Assembly: GCF_000725485.1 (NCBI RefSeq)
Contig: NZ_JOAG01000086.1
Span: 1-9,783, forward strand
Length of the DNA stretch: 9,783 nt
Direction of reading: 5' to 3'
DNA from: Nonomuraea candida
GTDB taxonomy: Bacteria > Actinomycetota > Actinomycetes > Streptosporangiales > Streptosporangiaceae
The stretch's first letter is position 1. Every line of letters starts with the position of its first letter. Of the stretch, positions 1 through 6,041 are shown piece by piece. The translations under genes and the position numbers were made by a program. A model generated the notes under the pieces. That model saw nothing but the letters and a program-made list of their open reading frames with translations. It ran no database searches and was not told the origin of the DNA.

Positions 1-83
1 CCTTCTTGGTCCGTGAGCCTGCGGACCTTGACCGGTTGCGTCACCGGGCCTCCCGACTGCCGATCGAACGTGATCAGCACCAT
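1..83 (-). CDS. IS630-family transposase, N-terminal fragment cut by window edge
   Basis: The minus strand reads out of the window as MVLITFDRQSGG followed by PVTQPVKVRRLTDQEG. The second part matches, from memory, the start of actinobacterial IS630-family transposases, whose next residues (beyond the edge) lead into a helix-turn-helix and then a DDE integrase domain. The ATG is at 83-81. A GTG at 44-42 in the same frame, preceded by GGGAGG four bases away, may be the true start and would make the protein begin VTQPVKVRR. Only about 28 codons are visible, so neither the catalytic residues nor intactness can be judged. The family call is recognition of a short motif, not an alignment. The terminal repeat of this element should lie somewhere in 84-400, but I could not place it. 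Confidence 0.55.
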   Translation of the reverse strand, partial: MVLITFDRQSGGPVTQPVKVRRLTDQE

Positions 84-404
84 CCAACCGGCAGGACCGT
101 CTTACGCGCCAACCCGGTGATCATTTCCGGTCAGAGCACTAGGAACTCATGATCCACAGGTCTTGGCTATTGCTCGCGCGAAGAGCGGCTGGCCTGTGTC
201 ATCAATCATGAGGGTGGATCCTCTCAATGGGACTCTGCATTTTGCCTGTCATGGGAGCGCTCAAACGTCGTCACCGCCGTCCGGCCCTGGCGGAGCAGGC
301 GCTGCCGGGCCGCAACGTGGATGGGGCGAGCGGATGACGTCGCCCCGTTCCGCGTGATGTCAAGAGCCCATAGTGGCCCGGGTCACTATGGGCGCCGTCG
401 GCCG
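84..404. other. Intergenic stretch, probably IS630 leader and flank
   Basis: No convincing gene lies here. A 64-codon plus-strand frame from 163 has no ribosome binding site and no protein-like composition. The part nearest the transposase start probably includes the left end of the IS630-like element. I could not find the element boundary, since IS630 elements insert at TA and several TA sites occur. The only clear structure is the hairpin at 366-393. Confidence 0.4.
366..393 (-). terminator. Perfect 10-bp stem-loop behind the secreted protein gene
   Basis: GCCCATAGTG (366-375) and CACTATGGGC (384-393) are exact reverse complements separated by an 8-base loop. The hairpin begins 11 bases past the stop codon of the minus-strand gene at 405-734. 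On that strand it is followed by TCTTGACATC, only a weak U-tract, as is usual for actinomycete terminators. Position and symmetry favour an intrinsic terminator. An operator for a neighbouring gene is less likely. Confidence 0.65.
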
Positions 405-734
405 TCAGGGGGTGGTGAAGCGGAAGGACTTGAACAGGAAGGTGACTGTGCTGCCTGAGGGGACCGGGTTGGCCAGGAGGGCGCAACTGGTGTCGGTATA
501 GAGGACGGCAGTAGCGTCGGTGCGGTTGTCGGCACTGGTTCCCAGGGTGGAGACCAGGTGGCATTGGCCGATGGGCGGGTTCTGGATCTGCTGGTTGCCA
601 CCGACAAGATCGGTGTAGAAGAACGTGCCGGAGGCGTTGGTGGTGGCGGCGGCGGGGGCGGTCAGAGCCGTGACCAACGCGACGGCGGGTAGCACCGTCA
701 GGAGGGCGGTGGCGGTTCGGGGGAGATGTGGCAT
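405..734 (-). CDS. Small secreted protein of unknown function
   Basis: A 109-residue protein with a clear Sec signal peptide: basic start (MPHLPRTATA), hydrophobic core through about residue 26, and an APAAA cleavage site near residue 30. The mature part is about 79 residues, with two cysteines (C58 and C84) that could form one disulfide, and it ends FLFKSFRFTTP. The layout resembles small exported actinomycete proteins with an NxTDATAxLYxDxxC stretch and a final aromatic FRSxRF-like strand, but I know no function for them. The start is ATG at 734-732, with GAGGAT a few bases upstream. A strong stem-loop follows the stop. The IS5-like element lies about 160 bp upstream, so the promoter may be close to or affected by that insertion. 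Presumably cell-wall associated or released. Confidence 0.75.
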   Translation of the reverse strand: MPHLPRTATALLTVLPAVALVTALTAPAAATTNASGTFFYTDLVGGNQQIQNPPIGQCHLVSTLGTSADNRTDATAVLYTDTSCALLANPVPSGSTVTFLFKSFRFTTP

Positions 735-901
735 GGCTGATCCTCACTGTGAGTGGTGTCCGGAGTTCGGTCGGTGTCCTTCGCGGCCGTGCTGGTGAAG
801 CCGTTCGCGACGGCGATGCCCCATGTGGGTGATGACGGTCTTCGCGGACGGCTCAAACTTGGCGGTGCATGTGTGCCGTTGGTGCCGTACTAGGCCGTGT
901 T

Positions 902-1804
902 TCATAACGCCTTGAGCCACTCGTTGATCGCAGCGATGATGATGACGGCTTCGTAGCGGACGGCGAGTTTGTCATAGCGAGTTGCCATGCCCCGATTGCC
1001 CTTGAGCGCGTTGATGCCGCACTCCACGGCGTGACGCAACCGGTACAGCTCGGGATCGAAGGCAGGCGGACGTCCTCCCTTCGATCCCTTGGCCTTGCGG
1101 TGGGCGTCCTGGTCGGCCTTGCTCGGAATACAAGCCTTGATGCCACGCCGGCGCAGGTGACTCCGGTTGGCCTTGCTGGTGTAGGCCTTGTCTGCCAGCA
1201 CCCGATCCGGGCGGGTCCGGGGACGGCCGCCACCGGGGCGGGCCACCCGGATCCTGCCCAGCACCGGAATGAACTGCGGACTGTCGCCCCGCTGCCCGGC
1301 GGTCACCACCGCGGCCAGCACCTTACGGCCCTGCTCACAGGCCAGATGGGTCTTGGTGGTCAGCCCCCCACGCGAGCGCCCCAGCGCATGGTCGGCCGGT
1401 TCGCTGGAAACACCACCGGGCGGTTCCTTCTGCAGATGGCCGTCCCGGCGGGCACCGGCGGCATGCTGGTGCGCCCGGCTGACGGTGGAGTCCACACTCA
1501 CCACCCAGCCGATCTTCCCGGCGGCGTCCGCACACGCCTGCAGACCTGCCAGGATCCGCGCCCACACCCCTGCACGCTGCCAGCGGCGAAACAGACCATA
1601 GATCGTGAACCAATGGCCATAGCAGGCGGGCACATCCCGCCACGGCGCCCCGGCCCGGATCCGCCACCGGATCCCGTCGATCAACTGCCGCCTGCTCCAC
1701 TTCGGCGGACGCCCCTTGCGCGACGCAACAGGCAGATGCGGCTCCAGTGCCGCCCATTGCGCGTCTGTGAGGTCGTGCCGCCCCGCCACCGCTACGCTGG
1801 CCAC
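902..1804 (-). CDS. IS5-family transposase (DDE)
   Basis: This 300-residue protein is the only gene of the IS5-like element and should catalyse its cut-and-paste transposition. Residues 10-75 (LTDAQWAALEPHLP, then RRQLIDGIRWRIRAGAPWRD) form the N-terminal DUF4096-type domain found in IS5-family transposases. The catalytic triad is visible as D105 (VVSVDSTVSRAHQHAAGARR), D205 (VLADKAYTSK) and E261 (HAVECGINALKGNRG), and the last motif carries the family-typical basic residues. Length is normal. I chose GTG at 1804-1802 because GGAG lies five bases upstream and LTDAQW follows at the expected distance. A longer alternative frame opening with TTG at 1844 does not contain the DDE motifs. The 12-bp inverted repeat just upstream probably limits its translation. 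Confidence 0.92.
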   Translation of the reverse strand: MASVAVAGRHDLTDAQWAALEPHLPVASRKGRPPKWSRRQLIDGIRWRIRAGAPWRDVPACYGHWFTIYGLFRRWQRAGVWARILAGLQACADAAGKIGWVVSVDSTVSRAHQHAAGARRDGHLQKEPPGGVSSEPADHALGRSRGGLTTKTHLACEQGRKVLAAVVTAGQRGDSPQFIPVLGRIRVARPGGGRPRTRPDRVLADKAYTSKANRSHLRRRGIKACIPSKADQDAHRKAKGSKGGRPPAFDPELYRLRHAVECGINALKGNRGMATRYDKLAVRYEAVIIIAAINEWLKAL

Positions 1805-1858
1805 GAGGTCTCCGGTGTTTCGTTCTTCTTGGTCGTTGAACCAACTACCGGAGACCTC
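1805..1858 (-). promoter_or_regulatory. Leader hairpin sequestering the transposase ribosome binding site
   Basis: GAGGTCTCCGGT (1805-1816) and ACCGGAGACCTC (1847-1858) form a perfect 12-bp inverted repeat with a 30-base loop. In the transposase mRNA the 3' arm ends directly before the GTG start, and its GGAG is the only plausible Shine-Dalgarno sequence. Folding would therefore hide the ribosome binding site whenever transcription enters from outside the element. IS10, IS50 and IS200 use this strategy against read-through expression. The control function is inferred; the repeat and its position are seen directly. Confidence 0.6.
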
Positions 1859-2083
1859 TTCTTTTAGCGATCAACGACACACCCATCACGTCGTGATCTT
1901 TTGAAACACGCCCTAGGCGTAGGTGACGTCCGAGGCGCCCAGGCCGCCGATGATGCAGGGCGACGTGACATGGTCGTCGAGTGACCCGGCGGTGCGCCCC
2001 GAACGTGTCGGACCGGTCCCGGGCTTCGCCGAACAGGCGGGAGGTCGGATTGCTCGGTGGCCCCCAACCGGTCCGCTCGGGCA

Positions 2084-2498
2084 TCACAGGTCGGTGAAGG
2101 TGGTTACGATGGCTCCTCCCAGGGCGTCGACGTCGCCTCGCAGGCAGGCCAGCAGGTCAAAGTCGAGCACGGCGATCTGCAGGAGCATGGTTCCGCCCTG
2201 GTAGGGGCCGCTGATCACCTCGCCGGTGAGCGCGATGGCGGTCACCCCTGCCGGACGCAGGCTGATGGTGAGCTCCGGGTATCTGGCCTGGGTGACTTGG
2301 CCAGTGTTCCAGGTGAAGGCGAACACGCCTTCGCTGGGCCCGCCGGTCAGGCAGTTGATGTCGCCTTCGCTGCTGGCGTGGAACTGCCCGCCGCGGGGCA
2401 TGGCACCAGAGTGCCTCGGCCCGGACGGCCGGAGTGAAGATGGCCGTGATGGCGCCCGGTGTGGCAAGTGCGGTCAGGACTCTGGCGACGCGATGCAC
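2084..2498 (-). pseudogene. Frameshifted, internally deleted copy of the four-Cys secreted protein family
   Basis: AGGAGG (2509-2504) and a GTG start five bases later (2498-2496) open a signal peptide: HRVARVLTALATPGAITAIF, ending FTPAVRAEA near residue 26. After ALWC this frame turns to low-quality Arg/Gln-rich sequence. The mature-domain sequence continues in another frame from about 2400 (GGQFHASSEGDINCLTGG, then ELTISLRPAGVTAIALTGE and LLQIAVLDFDLLACLRGD) to a TGA at 2086-2084. Start to stop spans 415 bases, not a multiple of three, against 543 and 564 in the two intact relatives at 4485-5641. The missing part covers the first-cysteine/YDPGL region and the second cysteine, so an out-of-frame deletion of roughly 130-150 bases explains it. 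The ribosome binding site and leader are still excellent, so decay is probably recent. A sequencing error alone would not explain the missing segment. Confidence 0.7.
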
Positions 2499-2605
2499 GA
2501 GTACCTCCTGAAAGAGGGATGAATACCGCTCCTCGCCCGTCCCTCGCCTAGGGCTCTTCACTGTCCTCTTCGGGCGAAGCGCTCAGATAGCCCCATAAAG
2601 CCACA
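2499..2605 (-). promoter_or_regulatory. Conserved leader/promoter region of the broken secreted protein gene
   Basis: On the minus strand this region carries, in order, TGTGGC, CTATC, a small CTTCG/CGAAG stem-loop (2568-2579), GGACAGT (2566-2560), a double GGCGAGG motif, CTCTTTCAGGAGG and the GTG start. The same blocks occur in the same order ahead of the TTG start at 5641. Distances differ by only a few bases: GGACAGT lies 68 bases from the start here and 60 there. This suggests a shared promoter and 5' untranslated region duplicated together with the gene. I cannot tell which block is the -10 or -35 element; CTATC may be part of a -10. Confidence 0.5.
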
Positions 2606-2908
2606 TCGACGTTACTGATCGGACTCGGCGCGCTACCTATCGTCAGGAAGAGTGATCGCAGGGGCCTCGTGTCGAACGTTCGGTAGGGAGAAAGGTGCAG
2701 AGAGTGACAGTTGTCTGGCGGCACTTCCGGCTTCTCGGGCCTGAATCGCAGAGTGGCAACAGCGGGAGGAAGCGGACGCGCACCGGTCTGCGTAGATCAT
2801 CGTTCCTTGACCCGCGGCCCATCCGATGCTCCTCGGTGCCCCTCCGCAGGCAGGACGGCCTGCCTTTCCCGAGCCGGATACCGATCACCACCATGAGAGT
2901 TCATCGCC
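2606..2908. other. Upstream region of the sugar-phosphate isomerase unit
   Basis: No supported gene lies here; plus-strand frames opening at 2695 and 2711 have no ribosome binding site and no recognisable composition. The stretch contains the 10-bp palindrome at 2673-2682. Close to the SIS start it also has an AGGCAG/CTGCCT stem with a six-base loop (2848-2865). The promoter for 2909-4366 is expected here, but no convincing -35/-10 pair is visible. Confidence 0.4.
2673..2682. promoter_or_regulatory. CGAACGTTCG palindrome, possible operator
   Basis: A perfect 10-bp palindrome lies in the divergent region between the secreted-protein leader and the SIS gene at 2909. Its half-sites resemble those of LexA boxes (CGAAC/GTTCG), but the four-base spacer of actinobacterial LexA sites is missing, so I do not call it a LexA site. 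It may be bound by another dimeric regulator of the sugar-isomerase genes, or be chance. Confidence 0.25.
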
Positions 2909-3517
2909 ATGATTGGCCAGAGCGGACCGGTAGAACCCGGCGATCCCGCCGTCACGAGCACCGAGGCGCTGTTCGGGCAGAGCCTGCACCGGATCCTCGG
3001 CGCGGTGCAGGACGTGCTCGGCCGGGCGAGCCCGGCCGGCGCGAGCGCCTTGATCCATGAGGTGCTCAGTGCCCGGAACGTATACGTCACCGGCGCGGGC
3101 CGCTCCGGCATGGCGGTCGAGTCCTTCGCGATGCGCCTGATGCACCTGGGGCTGGCCGCCCATGTCGCCGGTGCCGCCACGACACCGAGCATCGGCCCTG
3201 GCGACCTCCTGGTCGCGTGCAGCGGTTCCGGAGAACGGCCTACGGTGCTGGTGCTCGCGGAGACGGCCAAGGAAGCCGGAGCCAGACTCACCGTGGTGAC
3301 GTCCGCCGGAAACTCCCCGCTCGCACGGCTCGCGGACCTGGTCATCCGGCTGTCCGAAGGGCCGGACGGCTACGACACCGACGACACCGGTCAATTCATG
3401 GGAACCCTGTTCGAGCAGGCGGCATACCTGTTCTTCGACGGTGTGGTGCTGACCGTGCAAAAGCTCGCCGCCATCGACACCGCCCAGATGCGTCAGAGGC
3501 ACACCAACCTCGAATGA
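2909..3517 (+). CDS. SIS-domain 6-phospho-3-hexuloisomerase-like protein
   Basis: A 202-residue single SIS-domain protein of the 6-phospho-3-hexuloisomerase (PHI, HxlB/RmpB) type, which interconverts D-arabino-3-hexulose 6-phosphate and fructose 6-phosphate in the ribulose monophosphate route. Seen in the sequence: the sugar-phosphate loop VTGAGRSGMAVESFAMRLMH (60-79), the second SIS loop ACSGSGERPTV (103-113), MGTLFEQAAY (164-173) with the conserved Glu, and the family-typical end MRQRHTNLE, close to RHANLE. Length is normal. ATG at 2909 follows an in-frame TGA at 2894 and has only a weak GAGAG upstream. A TIM-like gene follows 78 bases later on the same strand. No 3-hexulose-6-phosphate synthase is in the window, so the true substrate may be a different ketose phosphate. 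Cytoplasmic. Confidence 0.85.
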   Translation: MIGQSGPVEPGDPAVTSTEALFGQSLHRILGAVQDVLGRASPAGASALIHEVLSARNVYVTGAGRSGMAVESFAMRLMHLGLAAHVAGAATTPSIGPGDLLVACSGSGERPTVLVLAETAKEAGARLTVVTSAGNSPLARLADLVIRLSEGPDGYDTDDTGQFMGTLFEQAAYLFFDGVVLTVQKLAAIDTAQMRQRHTNLE

Positions 3518-3595
3518 GCACCATCACCGGCCGCGGCTCTTCCCGTACGCGAAGCACCGCCCGGCCCTGTTGTCGTACTGGCGTGGAGGATGCAG

Positions 3596-4366
3596 ATGAC
3601 CCACGGCGTCGAACCGCTGTCCCCGGCGCTGCCGAGCTTCCTCACCGTGACCAACACCAAGTCGCGGCTCGGCCTGCGCGGCCTGCGCGAGTGGATCGGC
3701 GAGCTGCTGGGCGACACCGACCGGCTCACCGCTGCCGGCCTGTTCGTGCTGGCTCCCCATCCGGCGCTGTCCGCGGTCGCGGGCCTGCTGGCCGGCAGTG
3801 GCCTCGCCCACGGCGCCCAGAACCTGTGGCCGGACACTCCGGAGTGCACCGGGGAGGTGTCGGCCGTTCTGCTCGCCGAACTGGGCTGCAGCTATGTCAT
3901 GGTCGGGCACGCCGAACGGCGGAGCCTCCTCGGCGAGGACGACGCGCTCATCGCCGACAAAGCCGCCTCCGCTGCCCGAGCGGGCCTGGTCCCGGTGCTG
4001 TGCGTGGGCGAGCTGCAGCCGTGCCCGCGCGCCGAGCTGGTGCGCCTGGTGACAGCGCAGACCGAGCCGGTGCTGCGGCGGCTGCCCGATCAAGCCCCGC
4101 TCGCGGTGATGTACGAGCCCGCCTGGACCATAGGCGGCGACCGCGCCGCCGACCCGGGCGACGCGGCGGCCGTCTTCGAGGTTCTGGGCCGCCTGACCGC
4201 TCGGCGGCCCGGGCCGGCCCGACTGCTGTACGGCGGCGCGGTGACCCCGGGCGTGTTCACCCGGCTGGCCGCCGCGGCCCCGCTTGACGGCGTCGGCCTC
4301 GGCCGCGCAGCATACGACGCCGGCATGCGGCGTGACGTCATGGACGAGCTCCTCGCGCACCGCTGA
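3596..4366 (+). CDS. Divergent triosephosphate isomerase-like (TIM-barrel) protein
   Basis: A 256-residue TIM-family protein, probably an aldose/ketose phosphate isomerase. Catalytic residues are recognisable: N20 and K22 (TVTNTKSRLG), H105 (VMVGHAERRS) and E174 (VMYEPAWTIGG). The phosphate-binding parts are YGGAVTP (212-218) and DGVGLGRAAYDAG. Several positions differ from glycolytic TIM: the first motif is NTK rather than NWK, the Ser after the catalytic His is Ala, loop 6 reads IGGDR rather than IGTGK, YGGSV is YGGAV, and the final VGG is LGR. A GR-(S/A)-A-(W/Y)-(D/E)-like end, as I recall, occurs in paralogues acting on tetrulose or erythrulose phosphates. A housekeeping role is thus less likely than catabolism of another short sugar phosphate together with the preceding SIS protein. 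GGAGG lies six bases before ATG 3596; an ATG at 3590 directly abuts it and is a poorer start. Confidence 0.8.
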   Translation: MTHGVEPLSPALPSFLTVTNTKSRLGLRGLREWIGELLGDTDRLTAAGLFVLAPHPALSAVAGLLAGSGLAHGAQNLWPDTPECTGEVSAVLLAELGCSYVMVGHAERRSLLGEDDALIADKAASAARAGLVPVLCVGELQPCPRAELVRLVTAQTEPVLRRLPDQAPLAVMYEPAWTIGGDRAADPGDAAAVFEVLGRLTARRPGPARLLYGGAVTPGVFTRLAAAAPLDGVGLGRAAYDAGMRRDVMDELLAHR

Positions 4367-4484
4367 GCCCACGGCGCCGAGACGGCCATACGCTCGTGCC
4401 CTGAACCATGTCGCCGCCTGGCCTTCCTGGTCGGCCGCCATGACAGAAGCCGACAGCAAGGCCGGGCGGTCTCGATCCGGGGCC

Positions 4485-5048
4485 TCAGAGAGGCAGCAGG
4501 GCGAAGGTGACGTTGCCGGAGGCTCTGGTGACTCCGGGTGGCGCCAGACACTCCAGGACGTCGGGGGTGGCGATCACGGTGGTCTGGACGACCCTGTGGC
4601 CGACGTAGCGACCGCTCAGGACACTACCGGTTCCGGTGATGGTGACGGTGCCGGCGGCGATGACGCGGACCTCGCTCACAGCCAGCGTGCTGGTCTGACC
4701 GTTGTTCCAGGTGATGGTCTGCAGAGCATTGCCGAACAGCTGGTTGAGCAGGCAGCTGTTGGTGACGGTGGCCTGCAGCTCGGTGTAGCCGTCGAAGACG
4801 TCGGGATCGCCCAGGCAGGTGGCGTACCCGATGGAGGCGGTGAACTGCACCTGCTGCGGAGTCAGGAGCAGTCCGGGGTCGTAGCTCTGGTCCACGTTGC
4901 CGGTGCACACCATCAACGGGTCCTCGGCGTGCGCGGGTGAGGTCGTGAGCGCCGGAGTGAGCAGCGCGGCCAGCATCATCGCCAAGACGGTGATGACGCG
5001 GGCGTGGTGTCCCGGGCCGGCGGCGGAACGAGGTGGATGGTGGGACAT
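4485..5048 (-). CDS. Secreted four-Cys protein, second gene of the operon
   Basis: A 187-residue exported protein of unknown function. A long signal peptide (residues 1-41) has a His/Arg-rich head, the core VITVLAMMLAALLTPAL and an SPAHA cleavage site. The mature part has four cysteines (C48, C78, C99, C167), probably two disulfides, and is rich in Thr/Val/Gly beta-strand-like runs. It shares with its neighbour at 5099 the order Cys, YDPGLLLT, Val-rich strand, Cys, third Cys, Trp-Asn, Val/Ile-Thr-Gly-Thr, LECL/LGCL and a short hydrophobic end (FALLPL here, FSIVNL there), so the two are paralogues. ATG at 5048 is chosen because the signal peptide starts there and AGGAAGG lies nine bases upstream; a longer frame from 5165 would put 39 non-signal residues in front. 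It starts 50 bases after its upstream neighbour stops, indicating co-transcription. Confidence 0.8.
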   Translation of the reverse strand: MSHHPPRSAAGPGHHARVITVLAMMLAALLTPALTTSPAHAEDPLMVCTGNVDQSYDPGLLLTPQQVQFTASIGYATCLGDPDVFDGYTELQATVTNSCLLNQLFGNALQTITWNNGQTSTLAVSEVRVIAAGTVTITGTGSVLSGRYVGHRVVQTTVIATPDVLECLAPPGVTRASGNVTFALLPL

Positions 5049-5098
5049 GATGCCCTGCCTTCCTGGGTGGGCTTCGATGGGGAGGGCAGTCCGGGCGG

Positions 5099-5641
5099 TC
5101 ACAGGTTGACGATGGAGAAGGTCAGGACCAAGCCGGAGTTGGTGGTCTGGCCGGATCCCAGGCACCCCAGGGTCTGTTGCAGGGAAGTGGTCAGGACGGT
5201 TTCGTACAGGACGCTGGCCCCCGGCATGTCGTTGCTGGTGACGGTGCCGGTGATGACGAGGACGGCGTTGCCGCCCGGGCGCAGGCCTGCGGCGCCGCTC
5301 CAGGAGAAGTGGGTGTCGGGAATGCCCGCTGGGTTCCAGTCCACGGTGGCGGTGCCACTGGCGTTACCGCCGAGGCAGGTCAGCTGGCCGCTGCCGGTCA
5401 GGTCGATCTCGCCGGTGGCCCGGTCGCCGATCACGTCGACGCAGTTGCCGATGGTACCGATGGAGCTGAGCGTGACGTTCCGCGAGGTCAGCAGGAGCAG
5501 GCCGGGATCGTAGGTGTTCGTCTCATAGCCCGTAGGGCACTCCACCAGCAGGGAGTCGGCTCTGGCCTGAGCGGGCACGGCGGTGGTCGCCAAGGCAAGA
5601 CCGGCGGCCAGGATCGCGACAAGGCGACGGATGGTGAACAA
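5099..5641 (-). CDS. Secreted four-Cys protein, first gene of the operon
   Basis: A 180-residue exported protein of unknown function, paralogous to the one at 4485-5048 and to the broken copy at 2084-2498. The signal peptide MFTIRRLVAILAAGLALATT ends at AQARA near residue 28. The mature part has four cysteines (C35, C67, C89, C160), the TYDPGLLLLTSRNV segment (43-56), LTCLGG, a DWNPAG stretch and the end LVLTFSIVNL. The fold is probably all-beta and disulfide-stabilised, released or bound to the wall. The start is TTG at 5641-5639, supported by a perfect AGGAGG five bases upstream and by the signal peptide beginning there. The leader is conserved with that of the copy at 2498, so the two were probably controlled together. 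Confidence 0.8.
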   Translation of the reverse strand: MFTIRRLVAILAAGLALATTAVPAQARADSLLVECPTGYETNTYDPGLLLLTSRNVTLSSIGTIGNCVDVIGDRATGEIDLTGSGQLTCLGGNASGTATVDWNPAGIPDTHFSWSGAAGLRPGGNAVLVITGTVTSNDMPGASVLYETVLTTSLQQTLGCLGSGQTTNSGLVLTFSIVNL

Positions 5642-5740
5642 GGATTCCTCCTGAGAGAGATGGGTTTCCTCGCCTCTCCCTCGCCGTGAGCCCTACTGTC
5701 CGCCCGAGGCGGACGAGGTGATAGAAGCCGGAACGCCACA
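5642..5740 (-). promoter_or_regulatory. Conserved leader/promoter region of the secreted-protein operon
   Basis: Minus-strand order: TGTGGC (5740-5735), CTATC (5724-5720), a perfect GTCCGCC/GGCGGAC stem-loop with a three-base loop (5698-5714), GGACAGT overlapping the stem, GGCGAGGGAGAGGCGAGGA, CTCTCTCAGGAGG and TTG. The layout matches the leader at 2499-2605, and the hairpin is placed equivalently although its stem sequence differs, which hints at a conserved structure. It could be a leader RNA element, an operator, or an upstream terminator. Confidence 0.5.
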
Positions 5741-5833
5741 CCACGCTCACCGACTTCATGCCTCGCATCACCTTTCCGGTTGAATAGCGGAGCCGAGGGG
5801 GCACCGGGCTGTCGTCAGCGCGCGGCTTGGGCA

Positions 5834-6041
5834 CTACGGCAACCAGCGAGGCCATGCCGGCGCGTCGGCGAGGCGGACGGCGATCCACGCCCAAGTGGTG
5901 TCGGTGAGGGGACGGGGCCTGGCGAGTGGTCAGGGCAGTGCAGTGCCAGGCATACCGAAGCAGCGGCCGGGCGTAGCACTCGGCCGGGCGATTGAGCAGG
6001 TGCACGGCCAGGTCGGCGAGTGTCGCGTCGGTGCATGGGAG
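5834..6041 (-). pseudogene. Possible remnant of an unidentified minus-strand gene
   Basis: One minus-strand frame reads TDATLADLAVHLLNRPAECY and continues ARPLLRYAWHCTALT. About 15 codons later a second frame reads TTWAWIAVRLADAPAWPRWL before a TAG at 5836-5834. Both pieces have natural amino-acid composition and would join through a single frameshift into a plausible protein C-terminus. I do not recognise the family, and no start or ribosome binding site is visible because the 5' part is missing or replaced by the TetR-like remnant on the other strand. Confidence 0.3.

Larger units (their letters stand above)
894..1912 (-). mobile_element. Complete IS5-family insertion sequence, 1,019 bp
   Basis: The left end GCCGTGTTTCATAA (894-907) and the reverse complement of the right end, GGCGTGTTTCAAAA (1899-1912), match at 12 of 14 positions. 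They are flanked on both sides by CTAG (890-893 and 1913-1916), a 4-bp direct repeat that fits the YTAR target known for IS5-type elements. The single gene inside encodes a full-length DDE transposase. Its TGA stop lies within the left terminal repeat, a compact arrangement typical of IS elements. Intact ends, an intact target duplication and an uninterrupted ORF suggest a recent, possibly still mobile insertion. Confidence 0.85.

Noticed and set aside
1335..1844. TTG-opened minus frame as a first ORF of a two-ORF, frameshifting IS5-type transposase
   Set aside because: The single frame 1804-902 already holds the N-terminal domain and full DDE triad, so no programmed frameshift is needed.
1031..1867. 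278-codon plus-strand frame across the transposase
   Set aside because: Antisense shadow of the DDE transposase; Pro/Arg/Gly-rich with no motifs.
2673..2682. Possible LexA (SOS) box
   Set aside because: The half-sites fit but the required spacer between CGAAC and GTTCG is absent, and neighbouring genes are not SOS-like.
2695..3060. 121-codon plus-strand frame before and overlapping the SIS gene
   Set aside because: No ribosome binding site, Arg-rich composition, and its second half overlaps the SIS coding sequence in another frame.
3524..4459. 311-codon minus-strand frame opposite the TIM-like gene
   Set aside because: The plus strand carries all TIM catalytic motifs; the minus frame is a high-GC shadow.
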